DNA from: Shinella sp. XGS7 | Lineage (GTDB): Bacteria > Pseudomonadota > Gammaproteobacteria > Burkholderiales > Burkholderiaceae_C | NCBI RefSeq assembly: GCF_020535565.1 | Contig: NZ_CP084758.1 | Coordinates: 3,981,001 to 4,045,000 of the forward strand | Direction of reading: 5' to 3' | Length of the DNA: 64,000 nucleotides | Shown here: piece after piece, positions 57,169 through 64,000 of the stretch | How the letters are laid out: each line of letters opens with the position of its first letter | Position numbering within the stretch: position 1 is the first letter of the stretch | The notes under the pieces: generated by a model | Databases searched by the model: none | What the model saw: only the letters and a program-made list of their open reading frames with translations | What the model was told of the DNA's origin: nothing | Position numbers and translations under genes: made by a program

Positions 57169-57630
57169 ATGAAACTGGACAAATTCGATATCGCCATCCT
57201 GGAAGCGCTGCAGCAGGATGCGCGCATCAGCCTGCAGGCCCTGAGCGAGCGCGTGGGCCTGACCAGCTCGCCCTGCTGGACGCGCATCAAGCGCATGGAG
57301 GAGGCGGGGGTGATCGAGGGCTATTCGGTGCGGGTGAATGCCGCGCAGATCGGCCTGGCGGACACGGTGATCGTACAGGTGACCCTGAACGACCACTCGG
57401 ACGCAGCCCTGTTCGAGTTCGGCCAGGCCCTGGAGCAGATCCCCGAGGTGCTGGAGGCTTTTCTGGTCTCGGGCGACTACGACTACTACGTGCGCATCGC
57501 CGTGGCCGACACGCGCGACTACGAACGCCTGCTGCGTGAACGGCTCTACAAGATCCCGGGTATCCGGCACAGCAAGAGCAGCTTCGTGCTGCGCCAGCTC
57601 AAGCAGAGCCAGTTGCCGCTGCGCCGCTAG
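57169..57630 (+). CDS. Lrp/AsnC-family transcriptional regulator
   Basis: This is a 153-residue regulator. The N-terminal helix-turn-helix is LDKFDIAILEALQQDARISL...SERVGLTSSPCWTRIKRME. The C-terminal RAM (ligand-binding, oligomerisation) domain is at about residues 65-145 (VIVQVTLNDHSDAALFEF, FLVSGDYDYYVRIAV). Members sense amino acids such as leucine. Divergent placement against the acetolactate synthase gene suggests it controls branched-chain amino acid synthesis here. ATG at 57169. Confidence 0.92.
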   Translation: MKLDKFDIAILEALQQDARISLQALSERVGLTSSPCWTRIKRMEEAGVIEGYSVRVNAAQIGLADTVIVQVTLNDHSDAALFEFGQALEQIPEVLEAFLVSGDYDYYVRIAVADTRDYERLLRERLYKIPGIRHSKSSFVLRQLKQSQLPLRR

Positions 57631-57679
57631 CACCCGACCCGGGGGCGACCCGGGCCGGCTGCGTCTCAGCGCTGATGGC

Positions 57680-57973
57680 TCAGTGCAGGTGCGACGGGGC
57701 GCGGCGCGCCTTGGCGGCGTGCAGGCTGGCCTTGCCGCCGGCCTTCTTGCCCTTCTTGGCGCTGCTGCCCTTCTTCTTGGCGGCCTTCTTGGCGCCATGG
57801 CTCTTCTTGGCAGCCTTGACCTTCTTCTGCGCGCCCAGGGCGCGACCGTCGGCCGACTCGGTCCAGGCGCCGGGGGTGGCCGGCGCGCCTTGAGCCTGGG
57901 TTTGGGCCTGGGCCAGATTGGCGCCCAGGGACAGCAGGCCGCTCAGGGCCAGGATCAGCAGGTTCTTTTTCAT
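57680..57973 (-). CDS. Exported Lys/Ala-rich low-complexity protein
   Basis: This is a 97-residue protein with a clean signal peptide (MKKNLLILALSGLLSLGANLAQA) cleaved near residue 23. A short Gln/Pro/Ala section and about 50 residues of Lys/Ala/Gly repeats follow (KKVKAAKKSHGAKKAAKKK and similar), ending in a His. The composition resembles histone H1 tails, but export suggests binding to acidic envelope polymers (LPS, DNA, teichoic-like) or a simple structural role. No named family is recognised. ATG at 57973. Confidence 0.65.
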   Translation of the reverse strand: MKKNLLILALSGLLSLGANLAQAQTQAQGAPATPGAWTESADGRALGAQKKVKAAKKSHGAKKAAKKKGSSAKKGKKAGGKASLHAAKARRAPSHLH

Positions 57974-58061
57974 GCTTTGTGGTCTTGCGTCGGTGAGGAC
58001 AGCCGCATTCTAGGCGCCCGTCCTTGGCGTCAACTTAAGCGGGCGCAAGAAGCGCTGTCCC

Positions 58062-58916
58062 TTATTCGAAGCGCCCTTCGCGCAGCCATTTGGTGGCCAC
58101 CCATTTCTCGCCGGCATGCACCGGCGAGCCGCCATGCAGGCTGCGGGTCATGGGATGCGGGCGGTCATAGGCGAAGAAGACCGCATTGCCCTTGACCGGC
58201 GCCACCTCCAGACCCACGTCCGGAAAGATGGTGCCGCCCCCGCCCTCGGGCGTGTTCAGGTACATGACCAGGGTGGCCACGCGCTGGCCGCCGCGCTTGA
58301 GGATGGCCGGCGTGCTGGCGTGACGCGGGTCGAAATAGTCGTAATGCGGCAGGTACTCGGCCCCGGGGCGGTAGCGCAGGATCTGCAGGCCCTCGCCATG
58401 GTCCACCGGCCAGTTCAGCAGGGCTGCGATGCGCGCCTCCAGGCGGGCACAGATCTCGTTCTCGCCGCGCTCGAAGAACATGCCCTCGCTGGTGCGCGCG
58501 GCATTCACCTCGCTGCCGTCATTGCTCGTGGCCACGGTTTCGGAACGGGCCAGGCGGCCGGCGGCGGCTTCGCGCAAGGTGTCGCACTCGGCCTCGCTGA
58601 GCAACTGGCCAAAGAGCACCAGCTGCGGATTCTTCAGCGTGAGCAGCACCTTGATCTCATGCCCGTCCACCACCAGGCTGGACGGCGCGCCCCCGAGATC
58701 GGGCAGGGGCACGCGCGAGGGCGGCGGCAGGCCGTTGGCGCTGGCATGCTCGTGCAGATAGCCCTCCAGGGTCTGCTCCAGGGCCTGTATGGCCACGCCC
58801 TCTTCCCAGCCGCTGCTGACCATGGCCTGCAGCACCTGCTCGGGCGCCACGCCGGCCCGGGCCTGCTCGACGATCCACTGACGAAGTTCGGGGGTGATGG
58901 ACTGTGCGGCACTCAT
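58062..58916 (-). CDS. Prolyl 4-hydroxylase-like 2-oxoglutarate/Fe(II) dioxygenase
   Basis: This is a 284-residue protein starting MSAAQSITPELRQWI. The N-terminal 75 residues are a helical UBA/CUE-like region (ITPELRQWIVEQARAGVAPEQVLQAM). The dioxygenase domain carries the iron ligands His and Asp in LPHYDYFDP, a distal His in SPVHAGEKWVATKW with the Lys that binds 2-oxoglutarate, and the GGGTIFPDVGLEV block. It resembles bacterial P4H enzymes that hydroxylate proline in proteins, some of which act on EF-Tu. Its substrate here is unknown. Longer upstream frames overlap yaaA and are rejected. Confidence 0.85.
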   Translation of the reverse strand: MSAAQSITPELRQWIVEQARAGVAPEQVLQAMVSSGWEEGVAIQALEQTLEGYLHEHASANGLPPPSRVPLPDLGGAPSSLVVDGHEIKVLLTLKNPQLVLFGQLLSEAECDTLREAAAGRLARSETVATSNDGSEVNAARTSEGMFFERGENEICARLEARIAALLNWPVDHGEGLQILRYRPGAEYLPHYDYFDPRHASTPAILKRGGQRVATLVMYLNTPEGGGGTIFPDVGLEVAPVKGNAVFFAYDRPHPMTRSLHGGSPVHAGEKWVATKWLREGRFE

Positions 58917-58948
58917 GAGCCGCAATTCTGCAGCATGTGCCGTGACGC

Positions 58949-59734
58949 TCAGTCGGCCAGACGGCGCCGGAACAGCAGGCGCTCGGGCGTGGACAGCCCG
59001 GCCTCGAAGGCGTAGCCCTCCAGCTTGAAGTCGCGCAGACCCTCGGGCCGGTCCACACGCTGCTCGATGCAGTAGCGCGCCATCAGGCCGCGCGCACGCT
59101 TGGCGAAGAAGCTGATGATCTTGTACTGGCCGTTCTTCCAGTCCTCGAACTGGCACTCCAGCACGCGCGGCTGCAGCGTCTTGCGATCGGCCGCGCGGAA
59201 ATACTCCTGCGAGGCCAGGTTCACGATCACCGGCACCTGCTGCTCGGCGGCGCGGCGGTTCAGGTGCTCGGCCAGGCCATCGCCCCAGAACTCGTAGAGG
59301 CTCTTGCCGCGTGGCGTGGCCAGGCGGGTGCCCATTTCCAGGCGATAGGGCTGCATGCGGTCCAGCGGGCGCAGCACGCCGTACAGGCCCGAAAGAATCG
59401 CCACATGCTGCTGGGCCCACTGCATCTGCTCCAGGCTCAGGCTGCCGGCCTGCAGGCCTTCGTAGACATCGCCGTTGAAGGCCAGCACCGCGGGCCGACT
59501 GTTGGCCTCGGTGAAGCGCGGCTCCCAGGCGCGATAGCGTTCCACATTGAGGGTGGACAGGGCCTCGGAGAGGTCCATCAGGGCCGCGATATCGGCCACG
59601 CTCTTGCCCCGCAGCACCTCGATCAGGGCCTGGGACTGGGCAATGAACTGGGGCTCGGTGGCCAGCGCCGCCAGCGCGGGCGGCACGGGAGTTTCATAGT
59701 CGAGCGACTTGGCAGGCGAGAGCAGATAAAGCAT
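58949..59734 (-). CDS. yaaA: YaaA family peroxide-stress protein
   Basis: This is a 261-residue DUF328 protein beginning MLYLLSPAKSLDYETP with the conserved AFNGDVYEGL, LSGLYGVLRPLD and YRLEMGTRL blocks and ending FKLEGYAFEAGLSTPERLLFRR. E. coli YaaA limits free iron during hydrogen peroxide stress. ATG at 59734. It is followed by the dioxygenase gene 32 bp downstream on the same strand, so the two may be cotranscribed; the functional link is unproven. Confidence 0.93.
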   Translation of the reverse strand: MLYLLSPAKSLDYETPVPPALAALATEPQFIAQSQALIEVLRGKSVADIAALMDLSEALSTLNVERYRAWEPRFTEANSRPAVLAFNGDVYEGLQAGSLSLEQMQWAQQHVAILSGLYGVLRPLDRMQPYRLEMGTRLATPRGKSLYEFWGDGLAEHLNRRAAEQQVPVIVNLASQEYFRAADRKTLQPRVLECQFEDWKNGQYKIISFFAKRARGLMARYCIEQRVDRPEGLRDFKLEGYAFEAGLSTPERLLFRRRLAD

Positions 59735-59812
59735 GGGGCGGCATTGTGCCGCGCCCCGTCCGCACTCGCCGCAGCCAGGCCTTGCGTCGCGCGAGCAGCC
59801 AGGCGGCGAGAC

Positions 59813-59852
59813 CAAAAAAAATGCCGGCCACCGCGGTCAGGCGGCGCCGGCG
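59813..59852 (-). terminator. Terminator after the second BI-1 gene
   Basis: On the - strand, GCCGGC...GCCGGC enclosing CCGC/GCGG is followed by ATTTTTTTT. It ends transcription before yaaA. Confidence 0.75.
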
Positions 59853-59934
59853 TGGCTCATTGACTTGAATCGCTTCAGGCCGTCAGCCCAAGACTCAGGG
59901 AGTCCTCACACAATCGTTGCGCCTCTGCGGGCAC

Positions 59935-60645
59935 TCACTCGTTGCTGCTGCCGAAGCCGAACAGGCTCAGCAGGGCCGAGAACAGGTTGAAGATCGAGAC
60001 GAACAGGCCCACGGTCGCCAGGATGTAGTTGGTCTCGCCGCTGTTCACGATGCGGCTGGTCTCCATCAGGATCAGGCCGCTGGCCAGCAGCACCACCAGA
60101 CCCGAGACGGCCAGCGAGAGCGCGGGCAGCTCGAAGAACATGGCGGCCAGGCCCATCAGCAGCGCCACCACCATGCCGGCGAAGAGGAAGCCGCTCATGA
60201 AGCTGAAGTCCCGTTTGGACGTCAGCGCCCAGGCCGAGAGCGCAAAGAAGGTCACGGCCGTCGTGCCCAGAGCCAGGGTGACGATCTGGGTGCCGCCGCT
60301 CATGCCCAGGTAGTGGCTGATGACGGGGCCCAGGGTATAGCCCATGAAGCCCGTCAGGCCGAAGACCGAGAGCAGACCCCAGCCGCTGTTCGCCAGCTTG
60401 TAGGTCAGGAAGAGCAGGCCGAAATAGCCCCCCAGGGTCAGCAGCATCCCGGGATGCGGCAGGCCCAGCGCGGCGGTGCCGCCGGCCACGGCCGCGGCCC
60501 ACAGCAGGGTCATGCCCAGCAGGGCATAGGTATTGCGCAGCACACGGTGGCTGGCCAGCAGGGAGTCGCGGCGCCCGGCCGCCTGCTGCAGCGGCAGCAC
60601 CGCGACATTGGCTTGGGAGGGTTCACGCGGGGAGTTCATGCTCAT
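59935..60645 (-). CDS. Bax inhibitor-1/YccA family membrane protein (copy 2)
   Basis: This is a 236-residue, seven-helix inner-membrane protein, paralogous to the one at 39047-39742. The shared features are SHRVLRNTYALLG near the start and SGETNYILATVGLFVSIFNLFSALLSLFG at the end. The helix-7 Asp pair seen in copy 1 is partly changed (ETSRIVNSGETNY). ATG at 60645 with a second at 60639. It is divergent from an NhaR-like regulator across a 131-bp gap with an 11-bp inverted repeat, so it may be that regulator's target. Confidence 0.88.
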   Translation of the reverse strand: MSMNSPREPSQANVAVLPLQQAAGRRDSLLASHRVLRNTYALLGMTLLWAAAVAGGTAALGLPHPGMLLTLGGYFGLLFLTYKLANSGWGLLSVFGLTGFMGYTLGPVISHYLGMSGGTQIVTLALGTTAVTFFALSAWALTSKRDFSFMSGFLFAGMVVALLMGLAAMFFELPALSLAVSGLVVLLASGLILMETSRIVNSGETNYILATVGLFVSIFNLFSALLSLFGFGSSNE

Positions 60646-60721
60646 GTCCTTTCAAGACGGGGCGAGGTGTGTTCAAAACCTCTCGCCCATCGCCAATGTA
60701 GGCGGCACAACACTTCGCGTA

Positions 60722-60762
60722 AATTCGATTTTTCAAGCTTCTTGTTTCGATAAAATCGAATT
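60722..60762. promoter_or_regulatory. Candidate operator: 11-bp perfect inverted repeat
   Basis: AATTCGATTTT (60722-60732) and AAAATCGAATT (60752-60762) are separated by 19 bp in an AT-rich gap between the divergent BI-1 and NhaR-like genes. The right arm abuts the AAGGAG ribosome binding site of the regulator (60763-60768). The arrangement fits autoregulation by a LysR-type protein or another dimeric regulator. Confidence 0.55.
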
Positions 60763-60776
60763 AAGGAGACGCTCTC

Positions 60777-61673
60777 ATGAACTTCAAGCACCTGCAGTAC
60801 TTCTGGGTCACGGCCAAGGCCGGCGGCATTGTGCGCGCCGGCGAGCAGCTCAACACCACGCCCCAGACCCTGTCCAGCCAGATCAAGCTGCTGGAGGAAC
60901 GCCTGGGGCGCAAGCTCTTCCGCAAGGCGGGCCGACGGCTGGAGCTCACCGACGAGGGCCGCCTGGCCCTGGGCTATGCGGACCAGATCTTCGCCCTGGG
61001 CCAGGACCTGGAGACCAAGCTGCGCCAGGCCAAGCAGGGGCGGCGCCAGGTGGAGCTCAAGGTGGGCGTGGCGGATTCGGTGTCCAAGCAGGTGGCCTAC
61101 CGCCTGCTGGAGCCGGCGCTGGATGTGGAGGAAGACCTGCACCTCTCCTGCCACGAGGGCAAGTTCCAGGACCTGCTGGGACAGCTGGCGGTGCACAAGC
61201 TGGACCTGGTGCTGGCCGACGAGCCCCTGCCGCACAAGGTCAGCGTCAAGGCCTTCAACCACGCCCTGGGCGCCAGCCCCCTGAGCTTCTTCGCCGCCCC
61301 GGCCCTGCGCAAGCAGCTCAAGGGCCGCTTCCCCGAATGCCTGAATGACGCACCCCTGCTGATCCAGGGCCAGGCCGCCGCCGTGCGCCCCCTGCTGGAG
61401 GCCTGGCTCACCCGCCACAATCTGCACCCGCGCGTGCTGGCCGAATTTGACGACGGTGCGCTGATGAATGCCTTCGGCCGCCAGGGCCGCGGCGTGTTCA
61501 CCGCCCCCTCGGTGCTGGAGCAGGAGACCTGCGCGCAGTACGGCGTGGAGGTGCTGGGCCGCAGCCAGGATCTGGTGGAGGAGTTCTACGCCATCTCGGT
61601 GGAGCGTCGCCTCACCCACCCCGGCGTGGTGGCCATCACCGAGGCTGCCCGCGGCAGGCTCTTCGGAAAGTGA
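60777..61673 (+). CDS. NhaR-like LysR-family regulator
   Basis: This is a 298-residue LysR-type regulator. The N-terminal helix-turn-helix is MNFKHLQYFWVTAKAGGIVRAGEQLN with TPQTLSSQIKLLEERLG; the YFW...AGGIVRA sequence is characteristic of NhaR rather than generic LysR members. The effector domain covers residues 90-290. E. coli NhaR senses Na+ and activates nhaA and pgaABCD. Neither gene is in this window; the divergent BI-1 gene is the only obvious target. ATG at 60777 with AAGGAG 8 nt upstream. Confidence 0.85.
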   Translation: MNFKHLQYFWVTAKAGGIVRAGEQLNTTPQTLSSQIKLLEERLGRKLFRKAGRRLELTDEGRLALGYADQIFALGQDLETKLRQAKQGRRQVELKVGVADSVSKQVAYRLLEPALDVEEDLHLSCHEGKFQDLLGQLAVHKLDLVLADEPLPHKVSVKAFNHALGASPLSFFAAPALRKQLKGRFPECLNDAPLLIQGQAAAVRPLLEAWLTRHNLHPRVLAEFDDGALMNAFGRQGRGVFTAPSVLEQETCAQYGVEVLGRSQDLVEEFYAISVERRLTHPGVVAITEAARGRLFGK

Positions 61674-61674
61674 A

Positions 61675-61707
61675 ACACCCCGCCGCAGGGCTGCTGCGGC
61701 GGGGTGC
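61675..61707. terminator. Hairpin between nhaR-like and tolC-like genes
   Basis: A 13-bp perfect stem CACCCCGCCGCAG/CTGCGGCGGGGTG with a 6-7-nt loop lies between convergent genes. There is no T-run on either side, so termination may be weak or factor-assisted. Confidence 0.5.
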
Positions 61708-61727
61708 GCAAGAGGCGAGGAAACGGC

Positions 61728-63131
61728 TTACTTGGCCAGCAGCTGATTCACCGCCGCCACATCCTCGGGACGCAGTTGGCCCGAAGCCTGGCGCAGGCGC
61801 AGGCCGGTGAGCACGGTGTCATAGCGGGCCTTGGCCAGATCGCGCTGGGTGCTGTAGAGCTGGTTCTGGGCATTGAGCACGTCCAGGTTGACGCGCACGC
61901 CCACCTTGTAGCCCAGCTGGGTGGCTTCCAGGGCCAGCTTGCTGGAGGCTTCGGCAGCCTCGTAGGCCTTGACCTGGGCCTGCAGCGACTGCACGCCCAG
62001 GAAGGCGCGGCGCGTGCCCTCGGCGACCGAACGGCGCGCGAACTCCAGATCGTTGCGGGCCTTCTCTTCCAGCGAGAGGGTTTCCTTGATGCGGTTCTGG
62101 TTGTAGCCGCCGGTGTACAGCGGCATGTTCACCTGCACGCCCACCGTGCCCGAGGTGGTGGTGCCGGGCAGCTGGGCGCCCGAGCCCTTGACGTTGGACA
62201 CGCCCAGGGTGCCGGTCAGGTCCACGGTCACGCCGTCGGCGGCGCGGGCCTTGCCGGTTTCCAGCTGGGCCACTTCCAGACCCAGGCGGGCCTTGCGCAC
62301 CAGGGGATGCAGCTCATCGGCCTGGGCCACCCAGGGGTCTACCGTCACGGGTGCTACGGCCGGCAGAGCCACCGGCAGGGCCAGGGGCTTGGGTTCCACG
62401 CCGGCGCGGCCCACGATCTGGTCCAGGGTGACGCGCTTGACGCGCAGATCATTCTCGGCCGCCAGCTCCTGGGCGGTGCTCAGGTCGTAGCGGGCCTGGG
62501 CTTCGCGGGTGTCGGTGATGGTGGCGGTGCCCACCTCGAAATTGCGCTTGGCCGAGGCCAGCTGCTCGGCATTGGCGGCCTTGTTGGCGCGGGTGGCGGC
62601 CAGCACATCGCGGGCCGCCAGCACATCGAAATAGGCCTGGGAGACGCGCACGATCAGGTCCTGCTCGGCGGCTTCCAGATCGGACTGGGCCACGCTCAGC
62701 GAGCGGCGGGACTGCTCGATGGTGATGGCGTTGGCGCGGTTGTAGAGCGCGTACTTGGCGTTCAGTCCGCTCTGCCAGGTGGTGGTGCCCACGCGGTCGC
62801 CGGTGACCTGCACGCGCTGGCCGCCCACGGTGCTGTAGCTGGTCGGGGGATCGGCCTGCTGATGGGTGCCGTTGAGGCCCACGCCCAGGGTCGGGCGAGC
62901 CAGGGCATTGGCCTGCTCGGCCTTGTACTGGGCCGACTCGGCCTGGGCGCGCGCGGCCAGATAGGTGGCATCAAATGCGCGGGCCGCGTCGTAGAGCTCT
63001 TGCAGGCTCTGGGCCTGGGCGCCGGCGGCGGCGAACAGCAGGCCCAGGGCCAGGGGAAGACGGCCGATGCGCAAGCGGGCCTGGGCGAGGCGATTCATCG
63101 GGTTCATCGTCTTCTTGTGATCGGCGGGCAT
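61728..63131 (-). CDS. TolC-type outer-membrane efflux/secretion channel
   Basis: This is a 467-residue protein with signal peptide (RLPLALGLLFAAAGAQA) and two outer-membrane efflux repeats. Repeats start SLQELYDAARAFDATYLAARAQ and LVRKARLGLEVAQLETGKARAADG, and the characteristic GTATITDTREAQARYD and VGVRVNLDVLNAQNQLYSTQRDLAKARYD segments follow. It would form the trimeric exit duct for tripartite pumps or type I secretion; no partner pump genes are in the window. ATG 63131 was chosen for its AAGGAAG ribosome site; ATG 63107 or 63098 would shorten the signal peptide's leading tail. Confidence 0.93.
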   Translation of the reverse strand: MPADHKKTMNPMNRLAQARLRIGRLPLALGLLFAAAGAQAQSLQELYDAARAFDATYLAARAQAESAQYKAEQANALARPTLGVGLNGTHQQADPPTSYSTVGGQRVQVTGDRVGTTTWQSGLNAKYALYNRANAITIEQSRRSLSVAQSDLEAAEQDLIVRVSQAYFDVLAARDVLAATRANKAANAEQLASAKRNFEVGTATITDTREAQARYDLSTAQELAAENDLRVKRVTLDQIVGRAGVEPKPLALPVALPAVAPVTVDPWVAQADELHPLVRKARLGLEVAQLETGKARAADGVTVDLTGTLGVSNVKGSGAQLPGTTTSGTVGVQVNMPLYTGGYNQNRIKETLSLEEKARNDLEFARRSVAEGTRRAFLGVQSLQAQVKAYEAAEASSKLALEATQLGYKVGVRVNLDVLNAQNQLYSTQRDLAKARYDTVLTGLRLRQASGQLRPEDVAAVNQLLAK

Positions 63132-63183
63132 GAGTCTTCCTTGCTAGAGCGGGTTCGTGATGAGCAATGTCTCGGACGAGGGA

Positions 63184-63516
63184 TCAGTAGCGCGGCACCT
63201 GGGGGTCGACCTCCACCGACCAGGCCTCGATGCCGCCGGCGAGGTTATAGACCGACTCGAAGCCCTGGCGCTCCAGAAATGCGACGACCTGCAGACTTCG
63301 CATGCCGTGATGGCAATAAACCACGACGGACTGCGCGGGGTCCAGCTCGTCCAGACGCGCCGGCAGCTGGCCCATGGGGATCAGGCGCTGTTCGCCCGGC
63401 ACGCGGATGCGCGCGGTCTGAGCCTCCCAGGGCTCGCGCACATCCAGCAGCAGGGGCGGCGCCTCGCCCGTGAGGCGCGAATGCGCCTCGGGGGCCGGGA
63501 GCTGGCGCAGCAGCAT
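63184..63516 (-). CDS. Rhodanese-domain sulfurtransferase
   Basis: This is a 110-residue single-domain rhodanese. The entry motif is LLLDVREPWE and the active-site loop is CHHGMRS with nucleophile Cys68. The C-terminal block VYNLAGGIEAWS is typical. It probably moves sulfane sulfur in the cytoplasm, since there is no signal peptide. Its ATG overlaps the stop of the upstream methyltransferase (TGATG), and tolC follows, an order seen in other Burkholderiales. Confidence 0.92.
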   Translation of the reverse strand: MLLRQLPAPEAHSRLTGEAPPLLLDVREPWEAQTARIRVPGEQRLIPMGQLPARLDELDPAQSVVVYCHHGMRSLQVVAFLERQGFESVYNLAGGIEAWSVEVDPQVPRY

Positions 63517-64000
63517 CAGAAGCTGAAGGCGGAGGCTTCGGCGAAGCCGGCCAGGCGCGGGGTGACGGTGTCGAACAGGGGCTCGGCCTTGAACTCGCTG
63601 CCCACGCGGGTGTAGAGCATGGCGCGCATCACCGGTTCGCGGCCCACCACGGCGGCCAGGCGGCCACCGGGCTTGAGCTGGTCCAGCAGGGCGCGCGGCA
63701 CCTCGGCCACCGAGCCCGAGAGCAGGATCACATCAAAGGGCGCCTCGGCGGCCAGGCCCTGGCTGCCGTCCTGGTTCAGCACCTTCACATTCAGCACGCC
63801 GGCGCGCTTGAGGTTCTCGGCGGCTTGCTTGGCCAGCTCGGCTTGGGCTTCCAGGCTGATCACGCTCTGGGCCTTGTGGCCCAGCAGGGCCGACATATAG
63901 CCCGAGCCCGTGCCGATCTCCAGCACCTTTTCATGGCGAGCCACCTTGAGTTCCTGCAGCAGGCGGGCCTCGACGCGCGGGGCCAGCATCACCTGGCCAT
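63516..64000 (-). CDS. Pcm-type protein methyltransferase, N-terminus beyond window
   Basis: At least 161 codons of a SAM-dependent methyltransferase related to protein-L-isoaspartate O-methyltransferase, entering from the right edge (visible part begins GQVMLAPRVEARLL). The SAM motif is EKVLEIGTGSGYMSALLG, followed by QDGSQGLAAEAPFDVILLSGS and LKPGGRLAAVVG. It differs clearly from the Pcm at 43344-44168 and belongs to the Pcm-like group found upstream of rhodanese and tolC. The family may not repair isoaspartate; function uncertain. Confidence 0.85.
   Translation of the reverse strand, partial: GQVMLAPRVEARLLQELKVARHEKVLEIGTGSGYMSALLGHKAQSVISLEAQAELAKQAAENLKRAGVLNVKVLNQDGSQGLAAEAPFDVILLSGSVAEVPRALLDQLKPGGRLAAVVGREPVMRAMLYTRVGSEFKAEPLFDTVTPRLAGFAEASAFSF

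Noticed and set aside
58062-59420. Extended dioxygenase frame of 452 codons
   Set aside because: The extension overlaps yaaA in another frame; the internal ATG at 58916 gives a normal-length protein.

Overview
The window is a GC-rich chromosomal segment from a betaproteobacterium, most likely a Burkholderiales member of the Roseateles/Rubrivivax/Pelomonas kind (inferred from protein style and gene order; there is no rRNA to confirm it). Typical orders are trxA-rho-rpmE2, pstS-pstC-pstA-pstB-phoU-phoB-phoR, rlmE-ftsH-folP-glmM, carA-carB-greA, surE-pcm-nlpD-rpoS, hupB-tRNAVal-ppiD-tRNAHis, earP-efp and pcm-rhodanese-tolC. Host coding sequence strongly prefers CTG for Leu and GTG for Val. No phage integrase, transposase, CRISPR array or rRNA was seen.

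Layout. 1-6854: the 5' part of an acyl-CoA ligase gene, then a complete three-gene MukBEF-like condensin operon (kleisin mksF, winged-helix mksE, SMC ATPase mksB). 7241-8017: an isolated AT-rich unknown gene, probably acquired. 8351-15150: an endostatin-like lipoprotein and an AddAB-type helicase-nuclease pair. 15286-19446: thioredoxin, Rho with a long leader, L31 and a membrane glycosyltransferase-like protein. 19530-26308: the complete phosphate uptake and signalling operon, with a Pho-box promoter and an apparently Pho-controlled divergent fasciclin lipoprotein. 27057-38070: glmM, folP, ftsH, rlmE, yhbY, greA and carAB. 38431-46922: a GlcG/HbpS-like protein, a BI-1 family membrane protein, RlmD, the RpoS cluster, a quinone oxidoreductase and a LuxR-type response regulator. 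47069-55214: two tRNAs, PpiD, HU, PgsA, UvrC, and EarP with its substrate EF-P. 55291-64000: an acetolactate synthase with a divergent Lrp-type regulator, a prolyl-4-hydroxylase-like enzyme, YaaA, a second BI-1 protein divergent from an NhaR-like regulator, a TolC-type channel, rhodanese and a truncated Pcm-type methyltransferase.

The most striking observation is that rho, ftsH, carB and probably pstB are mosaics. In their most conserved stretches both the codon usage and the diagnostic amino acids switch to an alphaproteobacterial (rhizobial) type and then switch back, always in frame. carB has three such tracts. This is either unusual gene conversion or, more likely, consensus corruption or chimeric assembly from a mixed culture, so these four protein sequences should not be trusted without checking raw reads.

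Other signals of note are a well-folded candidate leader RNA upstream of efp, a structured carA leader, large inverted repeats in the pst operon, an 11-bp inverted repeat between the NhaR-like gene and the BI-1 gene, three near-identical palindromes after rpmE2, two long intergenic poly-C tracts, and the mks operon with no JetD/MksG-type nuclease subunit beside it.
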